Assembly: GCA_964035545.1 (NCBI GenBank)
Contig: OZ037769.1
Location: 14,848,133 to 14,912,132, forward strand
Source: Bugula neritina
Lineage: Eukaryota; Bryozoa; Gymnolaemata; Cheilostomatida; Bugulidae
Direction of reading: 5' to 3'
DNA length: 64,000 nt
Both the position numbers and the translations under genes were made by a program. Below the pieces are notes generated by a model, which did not search any database, was not told the origin of the DNA, and saw only the letters and a program-made list of their open reading frames with translations. Below, piece after piece: positions 1 to 22,958 of this stretch; position 1 is the stretch's first letter, and each line of letters begins with the position of its first letter.

Positions 1-231
1 CTATAGATTTTTTATGGATCAATTAGGTAGTGTCAGTGTTCCTGCATTTTCCTCAAAACTAAAAAAAATTCTCGCTCCACATTGCCAAGGTATTCAGCTT
101 CAATTCATTTTTATAATAATAGTTGTATTAAGGTATAGTTTTACATGACCTACATCTACTTACATGTTGATGAGTTCGAAGTTTCTCTGCCACGGCAGGC
201 AATTCATAAATTTGCTACTTTCTGTTGACAG

Positions 232-3200
232 GCAGCCCATTCAACTGTAAGATTGGTGGAGTGACCACCAATAAGGAAGAGTCTATCGTCTCTCGAACTG
301 TCAAGGTTGTAGAGACGACACATGTGGGCAGTGTCTGTGAGCTCGTGCTCAAAGTGCCAGGTGAGTTGTGGTGCTCAGGCTAGGTTGTTAGTTATATATG
401 AGTTCCTTATCTAGCCTGCGGTCTTATCAAATATCTAGCAAAGGCACAAATGCTTGACTGGTGAAAATGTTTTTTTGTCATGATTTTTGTAACTTGCTAT
501 TTTAATAAGATATTACAATAAATTTATCTACATATGTCTTTTTCTGATAATTTTTCTGTTTATGGTTGATGATAGTTGAAATTGTTTAACCTACCTTTTA
601 GTTGTAAATTTCAACAGAAATTCTGTAAGGTGAAGTTGTGCCCACATCTCTGTGCCAAAAATTTTCTTCTTTTTCCAAACAATTCACTTTACTAGGAGTT
701 GCTTTCTCGGTCTATATAGATGATTAATTTGCATTATTTCACTAGTGATTTCTCACAGGCTAATCTGCTATGACATTTAGACCTCATGTATTTGACCTCT
801 AGGCCTGATGTCGTCTGCTAATTGCCAATAAGGGGCGAAGCTAATCATAGCCTTATTTCTATTTGACAGGTTCAGACCCGATGGACATGGTCGCCTCCGT
901 AACGTCGCCCGAGGGCAAGACTGAGCTCTGCGACATAGTAGATCAATCAGATGATCATTATACTATTAAGTTTAGTCCCAAGGAAATGGGCGTTCATATT
1001 ATTTGTGTTAAACATAAGGGACTGCATATCCCGGGCAGTCCATTTCAGTTTACTGTTGGACCCATAGTTGAAGGAGGGGCGCATAAAGTGCATGCCAATG
1101 GCGACGGTAATGTAAAACCTTCTGTTAATGAAGTTAAATTTAGACATTATATACCACATTTCTAATCCTTCAGACTGACTGTGGTATAGCCTTGTGTTTC
1201 TAATGTGGACTGATTAGATCAGGGGGGGGGTTTGTTCGTCCCGCTAAGTTAGAGACAAACTTATTCTATAAGCGTCTGACGTTAACAATCATATGTCCAT
1301 CGTAGACTGATAAACATGTTTCTATGTTTCTTCCAGTACGAGAATGATGTTGATTAGCTCATTATGTTTGAGTGTAGAGCATATATTACTGTTTGGTTGT
1401 AATACAGTTATTTAATCTTATAAGATAGAGACAGTAGAACAAGCTAGACAGTGTAATAATTAACTGAATATTAGATGAAAGACATGAACTCAGCACCAGC
1501 TCTTGCTTTGGTGCACAGACGGTTGCTAAAACAATAACATATATTATTTTGTTATATTTATTATGCTGATTACTCACTGTAGTGTGATGTATTATTGAGT
1601 GTTGTCTTCCCTTTATGATTAGGTGCTCTTTCTAGAATTATCTTTTGTTGATTTTAAATATAAATCCAAATGGCTTCAGTTGCTTTATCTCTCATGTAGT
1701 AGACATTTTAAATCCCTAGCCATCTATAAATTGTTGAGAAAAAGTTGTTTTGTTACGGAGTTGTGCTCCTTTGGTGATGTAATGGTTCGTTGGTCTGATT
1801 AGTAAAGTAAGTATTTCTGTCAACTTGGTTGACTTTTCTGGGAAATTTTTTTTTACAAATTCAAACAGATTACAAGTTTTATCTTACTTTTCAGCTGCAA
1901 TAGAAATGTAAAGGCTGTGTTTATTTATAGTAGATATGGATGTCTTCCAATAATTGTGGCCTATTTGAATTTTGCTAAAAAAATTTCTCCCAGTGAGTGT
2001 GGAGTAATTTATTCTAGTATATATAAATTAAATATATAATATAATACATATAATAAATATAATATCCTGTAGTATACATAGTTTATATTGTAATATATAT
2101 TATATTATATGCAATAAGTTTAATTCATGTTTCATAACTTTGAGATTTGTTTAGGAAGTTTTCAACTCTTGTAATGTGCTGCAGTGTAATAAAGCAGTCA
2201 CACATCAGGCTTACATTTGACTAGTTATGGGTGGGAGAGTTTTAGATCCAGGGGAAATAACTCCTTGTTTGTCAGATACATTGTAATAGAAAATGATACA
2301 AAAGGAGTTAATTTCCCATTTAGAGAGTTGTTTAGCTTGATATTACTTGTTCATTGAGTTTAAAATATGAGATCCGCATTGTTTGTTTATAAATTGATAT
2401 TGTTGTAATATTTCATTGCCAATATAAATCGATTTTCCAAAAAAAATTTGCCGGATTTTTACAAGATTAACATCTTTTAGTATCTCAAAAAGCTTGTAAT
2501 TTACTCAATTTGATGTGGGACCAGGTATGGCTTATAGTTATTGATAATAAATATTGCTTAATAGTTTATTTGATGAAGTTCTGATTGTGATTTGGAGAAT
2601 TATTTTAAGATTTAAATAGCATTACGTAGCGTATGTTCTGTAAGTACATAGTGGGTGTGTGCTGGATATTCTAATCTCTATATTACTCAAGTATATATCT
2701 TAGTTTATTATTACATTCTATTTATAATTTTTCAAACATAATCTTCAAGGTTTACCATATTATTTTGATACAACTCTGAGACTAGCTTATTTATGACTAA
2801 CCCTACTGCTGAATAGCTGACTGCAAAGTGTGACCTAGTTAATATCTCTCATCTGATTGGCTGTAGGATTGGACAACGCAGAAGTGGGTCATCCTAATGA
2901 GTTCAACATATACACGCACGAGGCCGGCCCAGGAATGCTCACTGTCAACGTGGAGGGGCCCTCTAAGGCTACTATTATGTTTGAAGACAAGTTCCCAGGC
3001 TCTTCTGTCGCTGCGTTCAGGGCCCCTGAGCCAGGTATAGCATTTCCTGTTGACCTAGACTAAGTCTCTTCATGACTTTGTACAGCTCACAATGGATCTC
3101 TCTTGTTGTGACCCCCATAAGCTCTTAGAATTTAGGCTATATTGCAACTACACCACAAACCTCAAGTTTATTTACATTGTGCACACTTGTGGCCTATATT

Positions 3201-6200
3201 AATTTATATTTTTTATTTTGCAGCTCAAATCCATCAAACAGTGTGTTTTTAAAGGTCAATTATCAACTGTTCTGTTAAAATACTTTACATAACATAGTGC
3301 TAATGTATATAATGTTATAGTGTGATATAGTTGCTTTACTGTGCTGGTTTCCCCACAGGTGATTATACAGTAAATGTTAAGTTCAACGACGAGCACATCC
3401 CAGATTCTCCATTCAGAGTGGTTGTTCACCCGTCTTCTGGTGGCGCCAGGAAGGTTACGGTTCAGTCCTTCAAACAGAAAGGTCTTGAGGTATAAATATA
3501 CACAGTGTACTATTAGTAATTGAGTAGTTTATATACAGTATACTGTTAGTGATTGAGTAGGTTATATATGCTGTATACTGTTAGTAGCTTAGTAGTTTAT
3601 ATACAATATACTGTTAGTAGTTGGAGTTGTATTCTCCTGTAGATTGGAAAACCCAACGCCTTTACTTGTGTATTCAACGGAGCTCAGGGCAACCTCGGGG
3701 CCAGGGTTGTAGCTCCCTCTGGTGCTGAAGATGAGGCTCTGATTCAGGCATTGGATGACACAAACGGTCAGTTATACTCGGTGGTTGTTATGATGCAAGG
3801 GGCGGATCTAGCCAGGGGAGCTGGCAGGGGTGGATACGTATAATAGCATCTTCACTCACCACCCTATGCTCTGTCATTTGATGGTGCAGTGTTAAACATA
3901 TCTTAATTTAATTACACTATGAAAAGTAATAGTGGATCACGGGATGTAGGTTGATAAGATTATTGTTACAGTTGGACACTAATTATCGGTTTATATACTA
4001 TATAGTACACTGTCAGAGTACTAACTCATAGACATGGCGTTGCTGCAGAACATCACACCCCTCTACATAGCCTAACTTATCTGCATCTAGACCCAACATT
4101 GCTGCAGGACAGTAACTGAATCATTATATCATTATTACATATAATTAATACTGTTGCAGCGCATTACCATTGGTGTGATATCTAGGCACGATACTGTTGC
4201 AGCACACTACACTACACGCTGTATAGGGTATTTACTAGATGTTTCACCACTGCAGGGCACTACGCTGTGAGGTTTATTCCCCGGGAGAATGGAGTCCACT
4301 ATTGCCACGTCACACTCGACAATAGGCACATTAGAGGAAGTCCCTTCAGAGTCATTGTGGGGGAGGCTGACCCTGATCCCGGGCTCGTCTGCGCCAGCGG
4401 CCAAGGTCTCGTCACCGGCAAATCAGGTGACTATCATTTCCTGTTTATAACCTCTTGGCTTTAATCTCTTTGTATTTCAATGTTGAAAAGTAAATACCTT
4501 TTTTTGTTTAAACCGTTTAGATTCTGGCTGTATGTAGATTATTTTATAAAGTTTTTAGGTTACAAATTTTGAAAATATACATTCAGACTTCAGTACGTGT
4601 ATATACAAATATTCTCACTGCAGCTGTTAGAAAATTCAGTTGTTAATATAGTGGTTTATCTTTTGTTGAAAAATTTATATAAAAATTATTAAGATTTCTG
4701 ATGATCGAATCACATAACTTTCACTTTATTCATTCTCTCGACTCAGGTGAAGGAAACTGTTTCACTGTAAACACTATTGGAACTGGAATTGCCTCCACCC
4801 TGTCGGTCAACATAGACGGTCCTTCCAAGGCAGAGATCAAGGCACATGAGGTGAAGTACTGTTTACTGTATTCCGTAGGTAGCCTAGTTGTTGTCAGGGT
4901 TTCAGTGGTGTTAGCTTTGTCACTATGACTTAGTCACTCCATGATATCTAGAGTATGTAGACACTTCATTGATATCTAGAGTCAGTTCTGTAGACACTTC
5001 AATGACTTTACTGCATTCTGTGTAAAACCTTTAAAGGGAATTTTCGCTATAAACATGCACAATATGTTGTCTTCTACTACTGGATATTAAGTATTTTAAG
5101 TTGTTAATAAGTATACATGTACTTACAAATATCATATTTACTTAGTTGTTATAAAACTAGCAGCAAACACATGCTAAAACACACTGGGACTCAATTATTT
5201 TTTGTTATTTGTTTACCGAGTTAAGTTTGATCTGTAGGTAAGCGAGGGCTACGAGTTTATGTACACTCCTTCGGCTCCCGGAGACTATTTCGTTGCTATC
5301 AAATATGGCGGCAACTACCACATTGCCGGCAGTCCCTTCAAGGCTAAGGTCACGGGACCGGGCAAACCCTCGGCGAAGAAGGAGCATGCTCACTGCGTCA
5401 TCGAGACTGTCAAGAAGTCTGAGGATTCTCAAGGACTTCCGAAGTTCAGTTCAGACGCCACCAAGATCACGTCTAAAGGTCTCGGGCTAAACAAGGCCTT
5501 CACTGGCCGAGCTGCTCAGTTCTCCGTGGATACAACTCATGCCGGTAATTTGTTTATTTCCTCACTTCCTGTACAGATTGTCAATTGTTTTTAATATAAG
5601 CAAAATATGCTGCTGTTTTATTGACAAGCATCCTAACTATGCAAAATTTCTAGTGTGGCAGAGTTCATTTGTGTCGCAATACTTCATCAGCATTAGTTTG
5701 CTGTTGGGAAATTTTTATTTCGTATGACTGACATTTTTGTCCAACATTTTGCGTAAAATGGAAATAAAACTAATATGCCATGTGAGGTATTGAGCTGTGC
5801 TTGGCAGAAAGTGATGTATTATATTATCACTGTAACTACATTCTACTGCATATAATGTGCTATCACTGTTACAGTTGATTTTGTTATAATGTGGTGCCTT
5901 TCTACACAACGTTGGATTAACAGTATAGGCAACTTTTCATATTTTGACATACTTTCTTGTAGGTCTAAATGCGCTATTCTGTGATTGGTTGACTTTGTTT
6001 GTAGGTCATAACATGCTTTTCTGCTTTGTGATTTTCTGCTCTGTGATTGGTTGACTTTGTTTGTAGGTCATAACATGCTTTTCTGCTCCGTAATTGGTCA
6101 ACCTGGTTCCCAGCCCGTAGATGAGATCACAATGAAGCACAACAACAGAAACGTGTACAACTGCCACTACACAGTTAAACAGAAGGGGAAGTACCATCTG

Positions 6201-6260
6201 GTCGTCAAATACGGCGATCAGAATATTCCCGGAAGTCCATTCAACATCAATGTCATTTAA
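232..6260 (+). CDS. FLN: Filamin, C-terminal part (last nine exons; 5' end outside the window)
   Basis: Filamins are actin crosslinkers: an N-terminal actin-binding domain is followed by many ~95-residue Ig-like repeats, and the last repeat mediates dimerisation. Exons: 232-360, 870-1106, 2867-3034, 3359-3489, 3643-3766, 4256-4426, 4747-4850, 5238-5544, 6067-6260 (TAA at 6258-6260). Each is bounded by AG/GT and phases agree, giving 521 codons in window after one base carried from an upstream exon. Hallmarks seen: [81 protein letters not shown] at the very C-terminus. Order and sequence match vertebrate repeats 20-24. A basic, non-repeat stretch in exon 8 (around 5370-5460) lies where vertebrate filamins have hinge 2. 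The N-terminal repeats and actin-binding domain must lie upstream. Identity is very secure; vertebrate paralog assignment is not meaningful. Confidence 0.94.
3493..3630. repeat. Tandem repeat, about three ~41-45 bp units, in a filamin intron
   Basis: Three imperfect copies of a unit containing GTTTATATACAGTATACTG and TTAGTxATTGAGTAG occupy nearly the whole short intron between filamin exons 4 and 5 of this window. The last copy ends about 12 bases before the acceptor AG at 3641-3642. Confidence 0.75.
5944..6092 (+). repeat. Three tandem partial copies of the last filamin exon's 3' splice site
   Basis: The segment TTTGTAG/GTCATAACATG, covering acceptor and exon start, occurs at the used site (AG at 6065-6066) and again 63 bp upstream (AG at 6002-6003). 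A more diverged version, CTTGTAG/GTCTAAATGCG, lies near 5956-5972. All are preceded or followed by TGTGATTGGTTGACTTTG. Only the most downstream acceptor opens the full repeat. From the 6003 acceptor the same frame meets TGA after about 16 codons. Confidence 0.8.
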
Positions 6261-6812
6261 AGGTCAACAGGTTATGACACGTGGGTGGCAGGCTTGGCTA
6301 TATGACAGCATTTCGTAAAATTCGAGCATCTCTGACTAAAATATCGCCAATTTTTAAACTGACTGCTCCTTCATGTTGACCAGTTACTCTCTGGGGTCGA
6401 AGGCAAAGTAGTTACTGCTGTTCAAAATTCTGCTTTTTCTTACTTTGTTGATGTTTACATTTATCCCGTATTCTAAGTACTATTTATGAGTTATTTTATG
6501 TGGATTTTGCCTTTTCTTAAACTCTATGATGCAAATATATTATTTTTTGTGTTCCAATTTTAAATTTTGCTATTTTTTCTATATTGAATGGAATTTAGAA
6601 ATGAGTTAGTAAAGTTTCATGGTTGCTATACACTGCAGCAGTCTTAGTAATGTATTTTTCACCTTATACTATAACATTTGTCTCGTTTTTGTATATAATA
6701 ATATAGTATTAATAGATGGAAACCTTATCAGGTAATTTGCTGTGATAGTCATGGTTTATTATTGCGCCAACTTTAACCCTTTTACTCGACAATGCTAATC
6801 TCTGCTTCTCTC

Positions 6813-6818
6813 AATAAA
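6813..6818 (+). terminator. Candidate polyadenylation signal of filamin
   Basis: AATAAA lies about 550 bases after the filamin stop, within A+T-rich 3' UTR-like sequence. A second candidate, AATAAA near 7149, is further on. Which one is used cannot be decided from sequence. Confidence 0.5.
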
Positions 6819-8995
6819 ACATGTTCATAAATTGAATATAACATTTTTCTTTATTTTACTGCTACCTCCACAATCTTGTTATTTCATAATTTTAATTCAC
6901 ATGTTTGGTATCCCACAATACATTACAACCATAGCAACGGCCCAGGTAAGGATCATGTTTCTGTTACAGGTTCAACTTACAATAATTATCTTGCTAATTT
7001 ATTTTTTCTTTGCATTTATGACAGATAACCTCTGCTTTTCAAAAGTTAATCTACAGATAGTAAATGCAGCTGCGCTATATCTTTTCCCACTTCACACACA
7101 TGCATATTTAATGTTCGCTTAGAAGTATTTTTGACAGCATGAATTATTAATAAAAGATGTGAAACCCAACAGAAATACAAACAAATCAATGTTTTTAATT
7201 CAGCCACTTGAAACTTGTTGATAGTAGTACTTGCTTTAAGAATTGGCCTTAATGTAGAAGGTATTTATTTTTATAATATTATGTATACATAATACTGTAT
7301 TTCTCAAGTGCATAAACAAACAGTAGAAGCAATATTATGGCTATACTTGGCTTGTTTTTACAGTATAACAATCTTCACTGACATATGGTTGGCTATTGGG
7401 AAATTTGCTTTGCTAAGGCAGCTTTCACAAAATTGTTTTTTAACATATGTGCTCTGATTCTTTTTGTTTCAATTTATTATATTCAATCACATTGGAAAAA
7501 TAAATCAACTGATATGATGTAAGATCTTAAGGCTTCTTTGTAAAACTTATGCACAACTTTTATTGTTGTAAAATTTATATGGTATTATTTTGCAACGATC
7601 TAATATTATTTTGTGTATTTTAATGGAACCGAAAAAAACTGCATGCTAGTACAATTGGAGCTTGCACTGTTTCTACTAGAACTTAGTGTTTTTAACTTGT
7701 TAATAGTGATATGCTGACTGATGACTTTAAATATATGACTCGATCATGCAGCTAGCTAAAGAAGAAAATTGGTTTCCTTATGAGATCAGAATATTACATG
7801 GTCTCAGCTACTGGGAATATGTGCTGCATATGAAAATCATGTCAAGAGTCGTCTTCTCTTTTATGAGTCTTTTTGAAAGCAAGGTTTGAGGCTCAGGCTT
7901 GCTTTATGACCACTCCAGTAAATTATATAAAAAAGTTGTATTCGTTCGTGAAGCAAGTGGTGTACCGTGCAACCGAGTGAGCTAATGCAGAGCTTTAACT
8001 ATTTTAGTGGCAGCTTTAAAATTTCGTTTTTCCTATCAGAATATAGCCTAAAACTACGTACTTTGTTTATACTACTGTGCTATATTTAACTGCATACTAG
8101 CTGTCACCAACTCTCTAGAGCTACCTATTAACACCAGCTCTAATTATAGTTTACTATCATGCTATATTCAAGATGCAGAAGTCTTATTCCTTATGCAAAT
8201 TTGATTCATGCAGATTTAATTAGGCCATCATCACCTTCATAATCAATTGCTGAGTTTAAGGGTTTGCAGTTTTGACATCCATGAGTGAGTATAAATTACT
8301 ACATGTTTATAATACTCATATATTTGACAATGTTCAGTAGTGTTGAAGCTATGTTGTTGAAACCAATTTGCTGGTAAACAGTATTTAATAGCACTCATAA
8401 GTGACTTTAAATAACTGTCCAGGCAGTGGTATGAAGGGATAATATTTAATTGTTAACAGGCAATTCATTACAAAATAAAATAGCCAAATTAATTTCACCA
8501 TGGTCACAATACTACTGTTAGTTGTTAGGAAATAATTACAAAACACACTTTAAAATGCCTCTACCTGATTGGAAGTTGGAATAAAATGCATTTTAAAAAA
8601 ATAAACAGAGTTTTATGTTAGTTAATCTGTTAGATTTTTTGTGTTAGATTATTGTTCAAGCTATCCAAGGATTCCTAATAGGAAAAAAGTGTTATTTAGT
8701 TGCACTTTTATAACAATACATGAATAAATGAAATATTATTGTGAATAGAAACATATTGAAAGCTGATTCCACATCCCGGAACTTTGAAACTCGTAGAACT
8801 TTAAATTCCTTAATGGTGGATTTAACTAAATTTCAAGATTTGAACTTATAGTCTTGAATTGGATGTTTTCCTAATTGTTTAAGATAGAATATATAAATTA
8901 GTATTCCTGTAAACTAATATATATAATTATTACACAGTTTATGTTAGATTATGAACACATAGAATACTAGCATGGTTTAATAATACAATTTGTTT

Positions 8996-9087
8996 TATAA
9001 GCAGCTTTGAGTTGGGGTGACTGAGTGCAGTAACTTGAGAACCCCAAACTAATGAACTCGGTCACCCCCAACTCAAAGCTGCTTATA
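8996..9087. repeat. Strong inverted repeat (31-32 bp arms, ~29 bp loop)
   Basis: Left arm 8996-9026 and right arm 9056-9087 are reverse complements over GCAGCTTTGAGTTGGGG and flanking bases, with one extra C and one mismatch. The arms are more GC-rich than their surroundings. It could be a short foldback MITE or a structured RNA; no target-site duplication is clear. Confidence 0.8.
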
Positions 9088-9394
9088 GAACACTTCTGGT
9101 GATAATGCTCAGCATGTATAAGTCTCATTCCTAGCTAAAAGTGTAAATCAGTTTATTGTACAGCTACAGTCCATTGTAAGCTTTTCTTTGTTAGTCACAA
9201 GAACACTTGGAATATAGCACATAGTTTATATAGCAGAAACACTCCTAAAGATTTCCACTGCATGTCATATTTATACAGTACCCTGTACATTAATTGCAGG
9301 CCTATGACCTGATAAGATAACATGTATTATCTCAGCTACTAAATAAATACCTCCTACAGTAGTTATATCATAGACTATCAGTATAGTCAACGTA

Positions 9395-9525
9395 TTATAA
9401 TGACTATTAGTTGACCATTTGTTGACTAACAGTTGCCTATTAGTTGACTTTTAGTTAACTTTTAGTTGGCTATTAGTTGACTATTAGATGACTGTTAGTT
9501 GACTATGAACTGACTACTAGTTGAA
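9395..9525. repeat. Minisatellite with ~12 bp unit (TATTAGTTGACT)
   Basis: About ten degenerate copies of TTAGTTGACTA-type units lie head to tail, with point changes such as TTAGTTAACTT and TTAGTTGGCTA. Lies between filamin and the receptor gene. Confidence 0.75.
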
Positions 9526-10126
9526 GTCATGAAGTTTTTATAGCACTGGCACATCTAAAAACACAATTTTAAATGCATTTTGCTATCAAAATAAGCTTTC
9601 TATATTATTTGGCAACCAAAATGCTTATACTTGGTTGTAATTTTACCACTTTGGTTGAATGCTACACTATTAGTCTATAATATACTTCCTGCACTGAACA
9701 TCAAGAATTTGCTGCGTTTGAAAGACTTTAACACAAAATGACAGAAAAGAATGTGCCAATCAAAATATTATTTTGAAAAATACTCATAAATCATTAATGT
9801 TAATGCTTGTGTCATTAGTTTAAAGAGGTTAGCCTATCATCACTGTTATGCAATAATATTTGTTTAGCCAGTGTATTGGGGACAGTGGAAATCCTGATTT
9901 GGCAACTAAATAGAGTATAAGCTGCTTATAAAGCCTGTTTCAACAAACTGAAGGTTTATTTGGATATGCAACTAATATTCCCTGTGTTCCTATTGGTCAG
10001 TATGAAGACATAGTACTAGATAGATACTTTGTACAAGTTATTCTAATAATATTCAGCTCTTAGGTGAAGCTGGTCTCATTTGCTGCTATAATCAGTTACT
10101 GCTGGAGTGTCAGATACTGCCAAGAA

Positions 10127-10141
10127 ATGAGAGGTCCGTAA
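10127..10141 (+). promoter_or_regulatory. Possible 4-codon upstream ORF of the receptor mRNA
   Basis: ATG AGA GGT CCG TAA ends 20 bases before the receptor start codon at 10162. If transcription starts upstream of 10127, this uORF would be translated first and could dampen receptor synthesis. The transcription start is not known. Confidence 0.35.
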
Positions 10142-10161
10142 ACTTTGCCTGTTGAGTCACC

Positions 10162-21231
<11,070 letters not shown>

Positions 21232-22958
21232 TATAACATTTTGAAACTTGCAAGAAAATACATAATCTAATTTATTAGGCTACAGTAACAAGTATAACTT
21301 TATAATAGCATGTGCTTGTATGACCTTTGAACCCAAGTTACATATCAGGATTAATATAGGTAGCCTAACTTTTATACACAAACTTAATATGTTGTTTATG
21401 ACAGATTTACCACAAATTAGCGATGAACAAGAAAGTTTAACAAAACTCATTTTATATCATCATTTTATACTTTTGTGTGATACAATAATTGATATTATTT
21501 TTTATAATCACCTTTTGATAGTTTTAAAACTTGTTTTTTCTATTTTAATTTATTTAATAATTTGTAAATAACTTTTAGATTTGCTGTGAATAATCTTAAG
21601 AATTAAAATCATTTTGGACCTTAGCAGTATGCTCACTGCTAGAAATAATAAAACTACTTGTAAATATTGTAAATAATAACAGAACATTCTTGTACAAGTT
21701 ACTATGGTTACATGCCTCTGTGAAAGACAGTATGTTAATTTGTCATCTGAAATGTCAAATTCCAAATTTATATTTTGATATACTTTGCCAAATCAATCTT
21801 TAAGTGGTTACCCAGTATATTTGTGCATACTTTATAAAACTTCAAATACAGTAGAATTATATACTTTAAGACGATATTTTTATTAAGATAAAATACACAT
21901 AATTAGAAAGGTAAATGATTCTACAGAAGTAATTCATTGTTCTAAAATTAGATCATCGTCAGTTCTGGTTTCAATTCATGGAGGGTCAGGAAAACTTTAA
22001 TTGTTCTTGGATTACTTTAATAGTTCTCAAAACATATACTGCCAGCATGGTAAGGAGCACAGTCTTTAGCCCTCTTACAAATCCTTGTCATCAGGGGTAG
22101 AAACTTTGAAATAATTCTCATTCTCTTTGGATTTATAAAGTTTAAAATTTGAGATGAAATTTGAATTGTATTTTGGCTGCACCCATTAATTGAGTAACAT
22201 ACTCTGGTTTTTTGTTAGTTGTATTGTGCGCACACACAAAGATTTCTTTTATCAATTATTGAATTAAACTTCCAGTTATTTAACAATTTGTATTGATTTC
22301 CTAATGGGGTAACTACTTTATAAAATAGACTGTAAGTCAGCCGTATGATTACATTACTTGATGTATAGAAAGATAAGCTGTGTAAAAACAAGTCATTACA
22401 GAGTTAGTGCAAGTGAAGGTAAGAATGTGAAATGCTTATCACGCTGTTACATCATGCAGGTTTAATTGCATACATGTTAACTGACCAACATGCGAGGGCA
22501 ATAACTTTAGATAAGTAAGTTTACTCAGTGTTTTGATAAAAAAACAAGTTTGATCAGTGTTGTCACTTGCAAAGAGAAAGTTAACAGAGTTTGATATGGT
22601 CGAGTGATTTGTGATTGTGTAGCTGTCCTTTGCTTGCATGCTGAAACTATAAAAGTTGGTTTGCAAAAACTTGCTTTCCCAACGTCTATCAGAGAGTTAA
22701 ATTACAGGTAAGCTTTTATAAAAGACACATCTCAGAAATGGAGAGAAATAACTTTTGGTTAATAACTTTTATAGCTAAGGGCAAGGTTTTTAAAATGTGA
22801 TTTAGCTGTATATGAATACTAACTATAAAATGTGCAAGAGTATATGATTTGATATTATTATTTTATATATATACTACATATTATTGAGAAAGGAATTTGT
22901 ACATCTACATTATAGCCTACTACAAGTTAGTTTATTGCTACTTTTCATTTTGGTAGCA
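21232..22958. other. Receptor 3' UTR and upstream region of transporter gene A
   Basis: No coding sequence seen. It holds a candidate receptor polyadenylation signal (AATAAA at 21647-21652) and the promoter and untranslated first exon of gene A. The region from about 21.7 to 22.4 kb shows nothing recognisable. Confidence 0.6.
22560..22707 (+). promoter_or_regulatory. Promoter/5' UTR exon of transporter gene A
   Basis: Contains GTGATTGTGTAG, then TTTGCTTGCATGCTGAAACT, then an exon ending ATTACAG before a GTAAGC donor at 22708. The matching acceptor is GGTAG at 22952-22956, leaving only CA before the start codon. Similar blocks lie upstream of genes B and D, and more weakly C. Confidence 0.55.

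Larger units (their letters stand above)
6261..10161. other. Filamin 3' UTR and intergenic region to the receptor gene
   Basis: No convincing coding sequence. It contains the filamin 3' UTR (to about 6.8-7.15 kb), an inverted repeat at 8996-9087, a 12-bp minisatellite at 9395-9525, and the presumed promoter and 5' UTR of the receptor just before 10162. An open frame at 6832-7122 is hydrophobic low-complexity sequence over the 3' UTR and is not accepted as a gene. Confidence 0.6.

Noticed and set aside
6832-7122. 96-codon open frame after filamin
   Set aside because: Hydrophobic low-complexity sequence over the 3' UTR with a polyadenylation signal just before it.
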